DNA of 64,000 nucleotides, from assembly GCA_027924645.1 (NCBI GenBank), contig BSBN01001365.1, forward strand, positions 343,166 through 407,165. Reading direction: 5' to 3'. This document shows, piece by piece, positions 23,641 through 35,420 of the stretch; the first letter of the stretch is position 1, and every line of letters starts with the position of its first letter. This DNA comes from Cunninghamia lanceolata. Its lineage: Eukaryota; Streptophyta; Pinopsida; Cupressales; Cupressaceae. The notes below the pieces were generated by a model. That model was not told the DNA's origin. It did not search any database and worked only from the letters and a program-made list of their open reading frames with translations. The position numbers and the translations under genes are program-made.

Positions 23641-26600
23641 TTATGCCAAAGCATGGGCCATAGGGATAGCATGGGGGAGATATGTAAGATAATGGATGGA
23701 AGATGGGGAGATGTAGTTATGTGGAGGTGCTACGAAGTGGAATGGAATCATGACCAACAGTTGCACACACCATGATAAACATTGAAGCTTTTGATGAGAT
23801 GGTGGTGTACGAAGCAATGGAGATGTTTTCTTAAGAGATGGTTGATGAAGTGATTTAGGAACCCACATAGATTTAATATTTTTAGTGCTTTTGTTTTGCT
23901 TGTGGGATTTTTGAAGGGAATGGAAGTTTTGGATGGAAGTAGGCTTTTGGATGGAGATAGGTGATTGGGATTCTTGAGATGTGGATGAGGATGCCTCATT
24001 CGCTTTGCTAGCTTTTTGCTTAGGAACCCAAACCATTTTTCTTTTGGGCTTTGCTTTTGGAGGTATGGGCTTGGATAGCTTTGTGAATGTACTTTGCTTA
24101 GAATATGGATGATTTAGAGACTTTTCACATTGATACCCTAAGGCATGAGGGTCCTTAGGAGTTTTAGTTGGATTTTTAGCTTTATAAATAAAGGCATCAA
24201 AATTTTTGCTTTTGAATCCCATGGGGTGGGTGGAGTGGATGGAATGATTGGAAGCTTTATGCTTAAACGATGTGTGCTTTTGTTGGCCATGATTAGGGAT
24301 GTAAGGATACTTATGAATGATATGTATGTTAGGTGTTGGAAACAATGGTGGCAAGGTGGATGGAGGGATATTTGGAGTTGGTAAAAGTGGAGGCAAAATG
24401 GATGGCGGAAGGTGTATGGTCACATGCTTTTGACATTTATAGGATGATGGAGGTGGAATGGCAACATACGTTTTGGGTAGATGATGGGGTTTGTGATGGA
24501 AAATGGTAGGTTTAGGATGCATGAAGGGATTACCAACATCTTGGCCTTGTTTACCTTGGGGTGTGTATCCATGGCCATATGAGCATGGAGGGATCTTGAC
24601 ATGGTTTGGCTCCAAAATGCCTTGTTCATAAAGGCTTAGACCTTTGCCTTGGTAGCTCATGTTTTGGAGGATGCGATGGATAATGGGACTAGGTGTGGTT
24701 TGAACACTAGACTTGAGTTCATTATTGGATGTAGAAGATGAAGTGGAGGACAAAGGTTGTTGTTGTCCTAAAGAGGAACACTCATGTATAAGGGTGGTAA
24801 GACCAAGTGGACATGATGGTGGATTTGAAGTGGAATCGATGGTGGATGTGGAAGGAGGATCATTAGGATCTTGATTATGTTCGCTAAGATCCAAGCTATT
24901 TGTTTGATCTTTTATGCTTACTTGGGGGACAAATGTCTCATCATGACAAGTGTATGTTTGCTCATTATGGATAGGGCTAGATGGTGGATGACTAGGAGCA
25001 ATGTGGATAGCTTGCTCATGGATTACAGGATTATGGATAGGATCAAGGTGCTCAAGGATAGCTTCTTCATAGGTATCATCTTGATCATAAAGAAGGTAAA
25101 TGTTATGGATGGGTTGCATGAAAGTGTTTTGATCTTGAGTTGGACTAGGGCTTAATGTTTCCACATGCTTAGGATAAAAACTTTGACATACCTCTTGGGT
25201 TGCTTGAATGGAAGTAGATGACTCTTGGATAGGCTCTTGGTCAACAACATAAGAACATGATGACTCTTGGCTTGGATTAATGATAGAAGATTCACAAATA
25301 GGCTTGATGGCTTGTATGTCACATGATGGGCTTGAAGGGCTAGGTATGTTAATTGAGGGCTCTTGGATAGGCTCAAGGATAGGTGGACCACATGATGGGA
25401 TTATATGATTGGACATGACCTTTGGAAGTTCTTTGGTAGGCTCATGAATGAAATATTGACATGGAGGTAGTTTATTCCTAGCTAGTAGCCAATGGATCAC
25501 ATCCTTCGCAAGGGTATGAGTGGATGGGAAGTATAATGGATGAGCAATAATAGAGGATGATGTTGTAAGCGTAGGACTAGGATTTTGATTGGATGGAAGG
25601 ATAATGGAGTTTGATGGATTAGGATGTGGACTAGATGGGTGTGACACATGGGATTGGGATGATGTGGCATGATTTCTTATTGTAGGTAGGTACACCTTAT
25701 AAACAATTGGCACAAATATTGGGCATTGATTTGTATTATGGCCTTTGGTCCTATGGTATGCACAATAATCATGTTCATCATATGGACTTTCTTCACATGG
25801 TTTGACTTCAGGAAGTTCAATGAGTTTTGCTTCAAGCATCCTTTGTAAAACTATCTCAGCCGCATCCTTTGGTGAAGGATTAGAATGACATGGTGATGAA
25901 GGTAATGAAGGGCTTGGTGATTTGGAAGGTTGATGGACCAATGGACTAGGAGTAGGATCACATGGTGGTGTTGGGATAGGATTAGTTGGCTCATGTGTTG
26001 GTGGGTGATTAGATGATGAAGGCCACTCATAGGATGAATTAGCTAGGTTGGTATCTCCCTTGTCAAACGTAATTAAGTCTTGTTGCATTAGGCTCGCATG
26101 GTTTATGTACAAAGGTCCACTTGGAGCTACATGTGCTTCTTGTTGCAAAGGTGGACTTATGCTCACTTGTGCTCATTGGGGAGGCCATTGATAGTCTTGG
26201 TAGCTAGGTGTAATGGTAGGATATGTGGACAAAAGATCTTGAGGTGGACTCAAAGATGTGGCCATTTGATCGTGTTGGCAAGGTTGACTTGTGCTCACTT
26301 GATTTATATACAAAAGGCCATTTGGACTTGATTGTTGTTCTTGTAATATCACTTGATTGCTTTGTGGATGGGCTTGGTAGTGCATTGGAATGTCAGCATG
26401 AGGGATTGGATAAGCTTGAGGTGGATGTTCATATGTTGATGTTGCATTGACTTGGTGGATAGGTAGATTAAGTTGATAGGAAGTGGATGGATATGACATG
26501 TGGCTATGAGGTTGATTAGGTTGATATGAAGTGGATGGATATGACATGTGGCTATGAGGTGGATTAGGTTGGTATGAAGTGGACGGATATGGCATGTGGC

Positions 26601-26850
26601 TATGAGGTGGATTAGGTTGGTATGGAATGGCTAAGGATTGTTGTACTTGCTGAGCTTGACTAGTGGCTAAAAGGTGTTAGACTTGGGTTACGAGTTGTTG
26701 CAGATGAGGTGATTGGCTTGTGTGGGGTTGAGCTCTTTAGATGAAGAATTGTAATATTTCAATGGCGTCTTGGTCTAAGGGTTGTGATCCTTGATAAAGA
26801 TTTTGGAGGAATCTTTGGAATTTGATTTATGGGTCTTCTGGTGTAAACAT
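23641..26850 (-). pseudogene. Long Pro/Ser/His-rich Gag-like frame of the 12-kb element
   Basis: One frame of 1070 codons runs from an ATG at 26848-26850 to 23641. Four stops interrupt it (26827-26829, 26737-26739, 26677-26679, 26173-26175), and the last 841 codons are open. The N-terminus (FQRFLQNLYQG...DQDAIEILQFF) looks structured. A 16-residue tandem repeat of the type SYPSTSYQPNPPHSH follows. Near codon 375 there is a Cys/His cluster of the form C-X2-H-X4-H-X4-C (YCAYHRTKGHNTNQC), typical of plant gypsy Gag proteins. Near codon 750 a glycine motif (YQGKGLSLYEQGILEP...YGHGYTP) resembles the G-patch-like segment found beside the protease in Tat-type polyproteins. No DSG/DTG protease motif, RT or integrase follows. 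Retention of a long open frame without pol suggests a Gag supplied for packaging; that role is inference. Confidence 0.75.
26465..26640 (-). repeat. 48-bp in-frame tandem repeat, about 3.5 copies
   Basis: Units with aagtggatgg starts at 26481, 26529 and 26577 encode a 16-residue repeat (MSYPSTSYQPNQPHSH and variants) on the minus strand. The period is a multiple of three, so copy-number change would not shift the frame. Confidence 0.85.
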
Positions 26851-29800
26851 GTTGTCACCCAAGTGTATGTCTTAAGTCCTTTTAACAAGTGCTTGTTTAG
26901 GGATTTGGATGATGATGTGGCTTATTTGGATGACTTGGCTAGGAAGGGTTGGATGATGACTAGGCTATGTTTGGGATGAAAGTGATTGGGTTTGAATGTT
27001 ATTGGAAGAATGTGTAGGATGACTTGTCTTTATGTGTTTGGGTGTTTAGAGCTTGATGTGGCAATATTCAAACAAATGATTATGCATATACACACATGAA
27101 TCACTCACACAAGACACAAGCAAGTTTTTGACTTTGAAAATGAAATGTGATGATTAAGCAAGCTCACATGGAAGACACATCAACAAGCCTAATGTCTAGT
27201 CAAGTGGGTATGGCCAATTAGGTCTTAGGCTAGATTGTACAGGGTTGACTAAGGATTGAAAATGAAATCCTGCCACACAGCCGGGAGAAAGGGGTAACCC
27301 ACCCTTCACCTTCACTTCCCAAAGGTATAAAGTTCTTTGGGGCTTAGCCAAGAGTGACAAGATTTACAACTCCCAATGAGGGTGTCTTTCGATTCAGCCT
27401 CGATTGAGGTCGTCCCTTGGAGTGGTGTGTCTCTAAGCAGGCCTTCTAAGATAGGGTATACAAAAGCAAGCCAAGTGAGCTATCACTTGATTCACACTCG
27501 CACTTGTTAATTGACCCTTTAGAAATGAAATGTTTGAAAGATAATTCAAACACTTGTTCATTTTAATCCCAAATCCAAATGTGATGAAAGACAGTAGTTC
27601 GTTTTAGCCCAATTTCAATGGTATGTGATAGCAAACAAAGTTCGTTTTAATCCCAAAATCCAAATGTGTGATCAAACAAGATTAAGAGATGAAAGATTAG
27701 AGTGAGTGCACCTGATACAATCACTTTCCAATTTGCTGTAGATGTCGATGCCAATGCTGCTCCAGCTCCTTAGATGCCCTTACAAGTCACCGATTCCAAA
27801 AAGAAACAAGTAAACTTGCAAAGAAGATGATTACATGAAAAAGATGAAATCCAAAAATTCTGATGAAAATGATCTGATACAAAAGAATGGATTTCATAAA
27901 CAGAAAATTCAGGAGATTCTAAGCAATTTGAAAAAAAAATTTCGCTGAAAAACGATCAAAATTGCTCAAGTTATGCTCAAATGAAGTTTGCAATGAAGCT
28001 GAACTTTGACTAAATAAAAAGCTTGAAAAATGGTACCGTCACCTGATAAAACCTACTCAGCTGCAAAGTTCATCCTCCTAACTTTCCAATGAGTCCTCGT
28101 TTGCGCGATTTGGCCTCCATATGTGAAGGTTATGAAAATTTGAAAAAAATAGCCTCCTTTGGCACAAGATAACCTAGCTGTTTGCAATAACCACTAAGGT
28201 TTAAGAAACTTGATCACATTGGTTGCTCTCTCCCGGTGGTTAATGTTTTTATACTAGCAGCTAGGGTCTTCTTAATGGAGCCCTCCGTCTCCCATATGAC
28301 CGAGGGCTAGATGGTTGCAAAATATAAAAGTGAAAAGGGACACTAGCCCCCTGTCCTCCTGCGCCGGTCACGAAGATATGACCACACCCTCTGGGACAAA
28401 CCGTCGTAGCAAATGAAACAACTCCCGTCAAGATCTTGATTTTATTCAGGTGATTAGTATTACGGGTAAGGATTTATGGTTTCATTGCAGGCCGCCATTT
28501 GAAAATGCTTGACCGTCGTTGAAAGCGGATCAAAAGGTCAGAGTTAGTTAGGAAAGATCGAGAGCTAAGGATAAAGTCAACTATGACAGTCGGCAGCCAA
28601 CATGGCAAAGCTTTTTGAAACCTGTAGAAGCTTGGATAAAGGTTGACTTCCACTTTAAATGCTGACTAACCTGTCGACTATAGAAAATGCCTGGCATGAG
28701 ACAGTGCAAAAAACCACCGAAGCTTGGTCATAAACTGCCCAACTTTATAATATAGTCGAAGACAAATTGAACACCGCCAAGGGCGGATCGGTGGGCACCA
28801 AAATAGTTGAGACCACTATGAAGAAAATTTGAATGGCCACAAGAGCTTTGACTACGGGGAGTTGGAACTGTCATCGGGGATCTCTCAGAATGGAAACCGC
28901 CGGCTATTGATTTGAAATTGCTGATGATGTAACAAGGGACCATCGGTTTTGTAGTTTTGCTGACCAGATTTGCCGACCACTAATGATAATTCGTTAACCT
29001 GTAGATCTAAACTATAGCCGTCAGGTCTACTGAGAGGATTGCAGTTGGGCACCAAAAGATCTAAAGATGCCCACCGATAGATAGAATATCAGATAGAGAA
29101 TTGTTACTTGGCGACATGACTTTTGGCAGTGATATCAACGGTAGATTGAGATGGCAGTTTATATGAGGTAGCTAGATGTTTAGGACTTGAAGAAGATGAC
29201 TATGGATGGTGGTTGTTTGCGATGGTGACAGATGTATGAAGGATGGTGATCAACGATTACACGATGACAACTGCGAATCTCAGCGCCTTCAATCAGGGTT
29301 TTAAAGCATATACAATGGATCAATAGCAGATATGTAAACGCATGTGCTTAGGGTTTTGTTTACGATGGTGGTGACTAGTATGGAGAATGGACTGAAAGAC
29401 TATAGAGCGACAGAAGTCTTATTAATAACATCACAAGGTTTTGAAAGCCAACATAATTGATAAAATCAGCTCCGGAGATTCGATAGAGACTGCAGATTAA
29501 TGAAGGTTGGAAAATATGGGTGGCAGTGATCAAATATGCAAGGATGTTGACTGATCTGTAGGGTAAATGAAGGCAACGAAGGTAGGTTTAGCAACAAGGA
29601 GTATTTGGAGTTTCAACCAAGCTGCAAAGCGGGCACTAGCAACAGTGACTTTGTAATGGACGTCCTAGTGATCGATGGGCGACGATGGCGATCCAATATA
29701 ATGATGATGGCGATAGTAAGCAACACGCAGTAGTTTGGAACGTCACTTCAACAATGTCAAGCACAATTTGGTCCAACGGAAGCAGCCAACTCTAAAATTT

Positions 29801-30954
29801 ATGATAGATCGACTTTATGAGTGCCGCGGGCTCCTCCGCTTCTATTGCATTTGAGCTACTCACTGCAACCACACACACAAGACCTTCAAATCTGCAACGA
29901 ATACTAAGGGTAAAGAATACGATGAAGACCTTGAAGACTACGATGGATCCCAGGATGGTGACCAATTCTCGATCGGTGGCGATCAATTGAGAAGAAATGG
30001 AGGTTGAAGATTTTGGTCGGGCGAAGGTGTTACAGTGGATCAGAATCAACCAGAGCGATGGGATCAAATGAGATGGAGGGTTTGTGGAGATCGGATGGCC
30101 TCATTAGAAGGGGTCTCGGAAGGCAAAGAAAGGTTCAACGAGCAGCCACCAGATGTCGGCTAGAGATGGTAGGGTGTCAAAGGACTATGAAGAGATTATA
30201 TCAAACAACCACATTGGTGGTGACTATGCAATGAGCTGAAGCAGTGATAACACAATGACGCTTAGGGTAAACAAAAACTGAGTGATGGGAATCTCAACAC
30301 CGCGAATAATAGCAGTTTTGACAAATGGTGGGAACAAATACAAAGATGGTGGGGATTATAGATCTGGAGGGTGACGATGGGATTGGTTGACTCCTACAAG
30401 GTTTTGAGATCTCAGCGGATCGACTATGAACTAAATGAAACCGAAGTTACAACAAATTTTGACCTGCAATCATAAAATTAGGTCTTGATCCAAAGCATAT
30501 ATTAAACCTACAATGATAATATGATAACCTGCAACACAAATTTCTCCTACAACCAGAGATGAATCAGCCAACAACGATGATCAACACAGTTAAAGAAGAA
30601 TCAATTTGCACAGAGATACTTCATGCAGGCGGTACAAATCGTATGGCAAAGCTTACAAAACTAAAAAAAATTTCAAAAATTTCAGTCATGAAAGATAGGC
30701 AAATTTATAGTCAAAATTCATGGAAATGACCTTCTGATCGCAATGGTGTGGTCAATTTTCGCCCAGGATGAAACCTGCAATAGCTAACCCCCAAAAATTG
30801 CAAAATTTTGACAACCTAGGGTTAGAAAATGCAAAATTTTGAAAACAAAACATGCAAAAAATGAATGATTGACGCTCCAACAGATCTGATCTTCACAAAA
30901 ACAACTCAAACAAGAGGGTTAATCAGGGACGTGAGTCCCACCGGGTGTGCCAAA
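26851..30954 (-). other. 4.1-kb leader of the 12-kb element, no gene seen
   Basis: Lies between the 5' LTR and the Gag-like frame. Three copies of a 41-43 bp unit (gttcgttttaatcccaaa...) start near 27556, 27597 and 27640. From about 28300 to 30450 the base composition is more balanced, with many gatggcgatgg-like phrases and short frames on both strands (up to 91 codons) that show no family motif. It could be a packaging leader, captured host DNA, or decayed coding sequence. Confidence 0.5.
30934..30954 (-). other. Putative primer-binding site of the 12-kb element
   Basis: On the minus strand the sequence just inside the 5' LTR reads TTTGGCACACCCGGTGGGAC, placed where a tRNA primer would pair. 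I cannot assign the tRNA from memory. Confidence 0.5.
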
Positions 30955-31996
30955 TGTAGTTAGGGTAAAATTGCAAATCAGGGCAAATGAACAAACAGCA
31001 ATGATAAAAACCCTAGCAATGCACAATGAAGCACAAGACAACATGAAAATCAAAATAACAAATGTAAATGCAAACCGATCTCCACGCTATGCTCGATTTA
31101 TCTCCATTGCTCTTCTCCACCTCGCATGAGCATGCAAGATTTTGAAGGATTATTGTTGGAAGAATGTTGGGTGCTCACTTTTGCAGCATAACATTAAGAT
31201 GAAGATGCTAGAATGAATGATAGATGAAGGATGCAAAGGCTCTAATGATATTTCAATAGCATGTGGATACTTGAGGATCAATGCATGCTAATGGCTTATG
31301 AGGGGGTTGATTTATAGGAAAGGCTTAATTCAAATGGATGGCTAGGATCAATTAGGGCTTTAGGTGAAATGGATGGATAGGATTAAGTTAGGTTTCCTTG
31401 CACATCAAGAAATTGTAGTCATGTGACATGTGGCAAAGGAGGATAAGGCTTAGGTGTGCTTGTGTAGATAAATACTAAAATTAGGTCCCATTAGTTGTGC
31501 ATGTGAAGGATTTGAATGAAAGTTGTCTTACAACACATGATTGACTGGACAAGTGTTGGAATGTGATGAAAGGTGAGAACTTAATTCAAATAAAATATTT
31601 GAATTAGTTGGGATATGGGTTGGATATTAATTAAATAAATAAAATTTATTTAATTAATTAAGAAGTTGAATAGGATGAGATAAGATATGATGTGGAAATT
31701 AATTAAATAAATAAAATTTATTTAATTAATTAGGATGAGGATAGGATATGATTGGGATATGATGTGGAATTAATTAAATAAATAAAATTTATTTAATTAA
31801 TTGGCTAAGTAGGATGAGGATGGGATTAAATGGGATTTTAATTAAATAAATAAAATTTATTTAATTAATTGGCTTAATGGGATAAGTGGGATTAACAGTG
31901 GGATTTAGAACAAAAATGGCTTATGATGTTTAGGATAATGTTTTAACAAGGTGTCGTAAGACATACACAAATTTGGGACAAATTTGGGTGTCTACA
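30955..31996 (-). repeat. 5' LTR of the nested 12-kb element (1042 bp)
   Basis: Pairs with 19879-20909. All four AT-rich palindromes are complete here (about 31626-31659, 31697-31732, 31768-31802, 31836-31871). Followed directly by the target duplication GTATT. Confidence 0.95.
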
Positions 31997-33064
31997 GTAT
32001 TTACCTCCATAGCTCCTTTAGTTGCAACCTCCAAGGACTTGTCATCTCCAAGCTGAATTTTAGATTTGAAACTTTGATCTATTGTAGAGACAAGCTCATG
32101 ATTCCCTGACATGTGGTTAGAACAGCCTGAGTCTAAATACCAAACCTCTTTAGAACTATTTTCAGCTTTATTATATGATAAGAATAAATTATTAGGAGAA
32201 GCCTCCTCATCCTCATTAGCATAATTAGCACTTCTATTGTTGTTACCTTCTTTTAATCTGCACTCCCTTTCAAAGTGGCCATTCCTGTTACAATGATAGC
32301 ACTAAATATTTCTCTTATCAAATCTGCCTCTACCTCTTCCTCTGTTTCCTCTTGAATAATTTTGATTCCATTCTTGTCCTTGATTGCTTTTATTACTAGA
32401 ACCTTCTTTTTGTGCAATCTGTAATTTTGAAGAAAAAACCTTCTCATCACTTTCTCTAAATAAATCTCTCAATCTTTCTTCATGAGACATAAGAGAGCCA
32501 ATAAGCCGATCAAACTCAAGAGTAGTCAAATCCTTGCTTTCTTCAATGATTATAACAACATGGTTCCACCTTGGGGTTAAAGACCTCAACACCTTTTTAA
32601 CCACAACCTCTTTATCCACAGTTTCTCCAAGTGTAGCTGTTTTATTGACCACATCTTTTACTCTCACACAATAGTCACTCACACTTTCACTTCTTGCATC
32701 TTCAAATTCTCAAATTCCCTTTTCAATGTTTGTAGCTTGACAACTTTGACTTGATCACTGCCTTGATAAGCTTCTTGTAGAGTCTTCCAGGAATCCTTGG
32801 TTGTCTTTGCGCCTGCAATTCTTGGAAATAAGCTCTTATCTAGAGCTATTTGAATTTGAAATAAAGCTAAAGAGTTCTTCTTACTCTCCTTCTTGGATGT
32901 TGTATCATTTGCTGCAAGAGTGGTCCAATCAGCTGGCTCATCATAACCTGTTTCTACAATTTCCAATAAATCTTTTCCTGTCAAAAGAGTCATTATCTTG
33001 ATACTCCAATATCATAATCAGTTCCATTAAATTCAAGAACAGGCAAAGAGTTAAGATTTGCCAT
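31997..33064 (-). pseudogene. Copia gag and start of protease
   Basis: Begins at an ATG (33062-33064) with MANLNSLPVLEFNGTDYD, the usual copia Gag start. A frameshift near 33005 is followed by TGKDLLEIVETG and the Gag helical domain (LFPRIAGAKTTKDSWKTLQEAY, then VLRSLTPRWNHVV). A CCHC knuckle CYHCNRNGHFEREC lies at 32260-32301, preceded by a Gly/Arg-rich linker (GNRGRGRGRF) and by an in-frame TAG at 32302-32304. The aspartic protease motif WYLDSGCSNHMSGN is at about 32100-32140. Protease sequence stops at AMEVNT, exactly where the 12-kb element is inserted, and resumes at 19878. Also damaged by a frameshift near 32680. Confidence 0.92.
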
Positions 33065-33120
33065 GATCAATTGTTAAAGAGATCACAACCACAAAATATT
33101 AAACCCACAATTTTAATCTC

Positions 33121-33132
33121 ACTCTGATACCA
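33121..33132 (-). other. Copia primer-binding site (initiator tRNA-Met type)
   Basis: On the minus strand reads TGGTATCAGAGT, two bases inside the 5' LTR, matching the usual plant site TGGTATCAGAGC at 11 of 12 positions. Confidence 0.92.
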
Positions 33133-33134
33133 AA

Positions 33135-33515
33135 TGAAGATTCAAAAAAAACATGATTAAATCAACTTACAACAAAGGGCACAAAAGATCTCCATACACA
33201 GAAATCACACAAAGCAAAATATATTATTGAATTGACTGTTCTCTATGATACACTACATTCTGTCTGCTATGAAAAATTGAGATAACTCTAAAAATAGCGC
33301 ACCAAAATATAAAGCCACATTCAACTAAAAATAATGAAAAACTACTCTATCACATGCAAAGGTGCGGAGCATGTACATCAACTAAAAATAACAAAAAATC
33401 CAAAAAGATTTGAACGATGGACATGCACAAAGCATGCAGCACCCACTCCCTCTAAAAATAGATGCACATCAATAACCGTAGTTGCAGAGCATCTGCAAAG
33501 CATCAATTACCAACA
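33135..33515 (-). repeat. 5' LTR of the copia element
   Basis: Runs TGAAGATTCA...ATTACCAACA on the plus strand. It has an 11-bp extra ctgcaaagcat near its right end compared with 16549-16922. Target duplication ATAAT follows at 33516-33520. Confidence 0.95.
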
Positions 33516-33520
33516 ATAAT

Positions 33521-35023
33521 GTGTTAAAAAGGTAGTTTTGAAAAATGACTTTTTGTTGATAAGATCTATAAAGGATTAAAAGACAAAGGTTTGGAAATAT
33601 GAGTTTTCGTTGACAAAAAGGCAATAAAAGGCTAGCTTTGAAATTTTTTGGAAAATATATTTTTGCCGATAGAGAAGGAAGGTGCTTAAGTTCGGAAATG
33701 TGTGACTTCGTTGACAAAGGGCGATTGAGGCCTAGTTTTGGAAAATTGACATTTGTCGATAGAATTGAAATGGCTCTTGGAGAAGCTCACCATTACCAAA
33801 AGTTAGGAAAGCACACGCGATTTAAACCTAGAGCCATAAAAGGTGTTGGTAGATAGGAATCGAAAATAGGGCAAACTAACTTATAGCCACTGCAAAGCCA
33901 TTGCGATAACATCTGATGATTTGTGGTATCGTTTTAAGGATGATAAGGTATGAAGACATGTAGGAGGACATGTTTCTACATTGACAGAAGGCTATATTAG
34001 CACCAAATCATATTGCAAGAATAGAGCACAAGATAAAATGCATATAACGATAATTTGGAACAAGGTTATAAAAAGATAACATTGACCAATAAGAACGACA
34101 CATGTCTGAGTCTTTTATTAGGGTACTTTTACCTAAGTGACAGATTGAGTCAGGAAATAGAATGGATTCTAGGTTGATTTGGTGGACATGTATTTCAAAT
34201 AATTCTAACATTTTTGAGCCTGATGTCCGAATTAGTTGTGTGACAGTTTAACTGGTTGCAGTCAGTTTTGAAATGACTTGGAACTGTCGATGTGTAGTTG
34301 TTGAGAGGTTGTTGATGGTTCAACTAATTGGGAGGACGTATTTTTATACATATTGAATCAATTGTGAATGTGTTGCTAAACCAAATTGAATATATTTTGT
34401 TCACCAGAATAGAGGGGAGAGTTTGCATGAACATTCAGATGTTCATAGACAAATTGTGTTTACGAAGGGAGACTTTGTAAGAAAGTAGAGAATGTTGAGA
34501 GCATAAAGGAAGGAGACGACCGTGTTAATAAAAAACACAGAGTGAGAGCATGCAGACAAGGTGCATTTTAGGTTAAAGAAAAACCATTGACGCATATAAG
34601 AAACTGTAAAATTCAGGGGTTGTAGCCTCTTTGTTTTAGATTGGGGTTGTTGCCTCATTGTGGTGAGTTGGAGCTCAATTTAGGTGTGTGATGTACCTGT
34701 AAGTTGGAGCCTCAAAACATTATCTTAGGTGTGTGATGTACCTATAGGTTGGAGCCTCAAAACATTATCTTGGGTGTTGATGTACCTGTGTGTTGGTGCT
34801 TGCAAACATATGTAATTAGTGCTTATTGTGAGGTTGGATTTGAGCAGTAGACTCAAGCAACATTCTCACCGTGGTTTTTCCCATTTTGGGTTTTCCACGT
34901 AAATCTGGTGTTTTTCTTGTGTGTGATTTTTATATGTGCCTCCATTTTTTATTGTTGGTTGCATTTTAAAGTTTTAACATACACTGATTCACCCCCTCTC
35001 AATGTATTAGTGTTCTTTTAACA
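33521..35023 (+). repeat. Remnant of an older copia-type LTR containing two tandem arrays
   Basis: The 3' part carries hallmarks of plant copia LTR ends: cgtggtttttcccattttgggttttccacgtaaat (about 34871-34906), and ttcaccccctctcaatgt shortly before an ACA end at 35021-35023. Directly after this end, methyltransferase sequence resumes. From 33530 to 33780 a diverged repeat of the form tttggaaaata...ttgccgatagaa recurs, and its left part continues across the copia insertion at about 16440-16548. So the copia at 16549 landed inside this LTR. The left end was not found. Confidence 0.5.
34681..34815 (+). repeat. 45-bp tandem repeat, 3 copies, within the LTR remnant
   Basis: Units start taggtgtgtgatgtacc at 34681 and 34726 and, diverged, at 34771. 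Each continues ...gttggagcctcaaaacattatct. Exact 45-bp spacing; non-coding. Confidence 0.85.
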
Positions 35024-35420
35024 ACCATCTTTCTATTTTGAAGCCTATCTATATAAAGGGGATCAATATCATCTCTTTGTTTGCTAGAATTGGGGGTGTA
35101 GAAGTTGCTTTGCATCATTTGGGTATACCACTCAATTATGTTGTATTTACAAAAAATTGTAAAGAAAACAAACTTATCCTCAAAAGTTGGGTAAAAAAAG
35201 ACATCAAAAGGGTAAATTGATTGAGGTGGAAGATGTGCAAAATTTGATAAAAGAAAGACTTGATGAAATGATTAATTTAGTTGGAGGTTTTGATGTGATA
35301 ATAGGTGGAAGCCCTTATAATAGTCTAACAAGAAACAATAGGAACACAAGGGATGGGGTAGAGGGGAAGCATTACTCTATTTTCTATGTAAAACATGCAA
35401 TACATTCAAGTGTAACTTGA
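35024..35420 (+). pseudogene. DRM-type DNA methyltransferase relic, copy 1 (motifs I-IV)
   Basis: Two frames, joined by a frameshift near 35200 (an A-run), give the C-terminal catalytic part of a domains-rearranged cytosine-5 methyltransferase. It shows LKPIYIKGINIISLFARIGG (motif I), VEVALHHLGIPLNYVV, then LIEVEDVQNLIKERLDEMI and GGFDVIIGGSPYNSL (motif IV), ending near GVEGKHYSIFY. In working DRM enzymes motif I reads LSLFSGIGG and motif IV has SPCNN. Here the Gly is Arg and the catalytic Cys is Tyr, so the product could not methylate DNA. The 5' end is cut by the LTR remnant at 35023. Confidence 0.85.

Larger units (their letters stand above)
19879..31996 (-). mobile_element. 12.1-kb non-autonomous LTR element nested in the copia
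   Basis: TG...CA LTRs of 1031 and 1042 bp bound the element, with a perfect GTATT target duplication. A polypurine tract beside the left LTR (20910-20926) sets minus orientation, so the right LTR is 5'. The 10-kb interior holds one long degenerate Gag-like frame (23641-26850), several internal tandem or dispersed repeats, and a 4.1-kb 5' leader (26851-30954) with no recognisable gene. No RT, RNase H or integrase motif was found in any frame. This is the anatomy of a large retrotransposon derivative (LARD-like), presumably mobilised by a gypsy-type partner. About 22 LTR differences by eye over 1030 bp make it younger than its copia host. Confidence 0.9.
16549..33515 (-). mobile_element. Ty1/copia LTR retrotransposon, minus strand, split by a younger element
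   Basis: The element is bounded by LTRs of 374 and 381 bp with TG...CA ends. The flanking 5-bp target duplication ATAAT (16544-16548 and 33516-33520) is perfect. Reading on the minus strand the order is 5' LTR, PBS, gag with CCHC knuckle, protease, integrase, RT, RNase H, polypurine tract and 3' LTR. This is the copia order (integrase before RT). The protease region is interrupted by the 12.1-kb element at 19879-31996; without it the copia is about 4.85 kb, a normal length. The two LTRs differ at about 19 positions by eye plus one 11-bp indel, so the insertion is old. Coding regions carry several stops and frameshifts, so it is not autonomous. Confidence 0.95.

Noticed and set aside
24145..25155. 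Plus-strand frames within 23641-26850
   Set aside because: Opposite-strand shadows of the Gag-like frame.
28728..28943. 71-codon minus-strand frame in the leader of the 12-kb element
   Set aside because: No recognisable motif; several equally long random frames lie in the same GC-balanced block.
29792..30234. Pair of frames (91 codons minus, 76 codons plus) in the 12-kb element leader
   Set aside because: They overlap on opposite strands and show no family signature; kept only as part of the unexplained leader.
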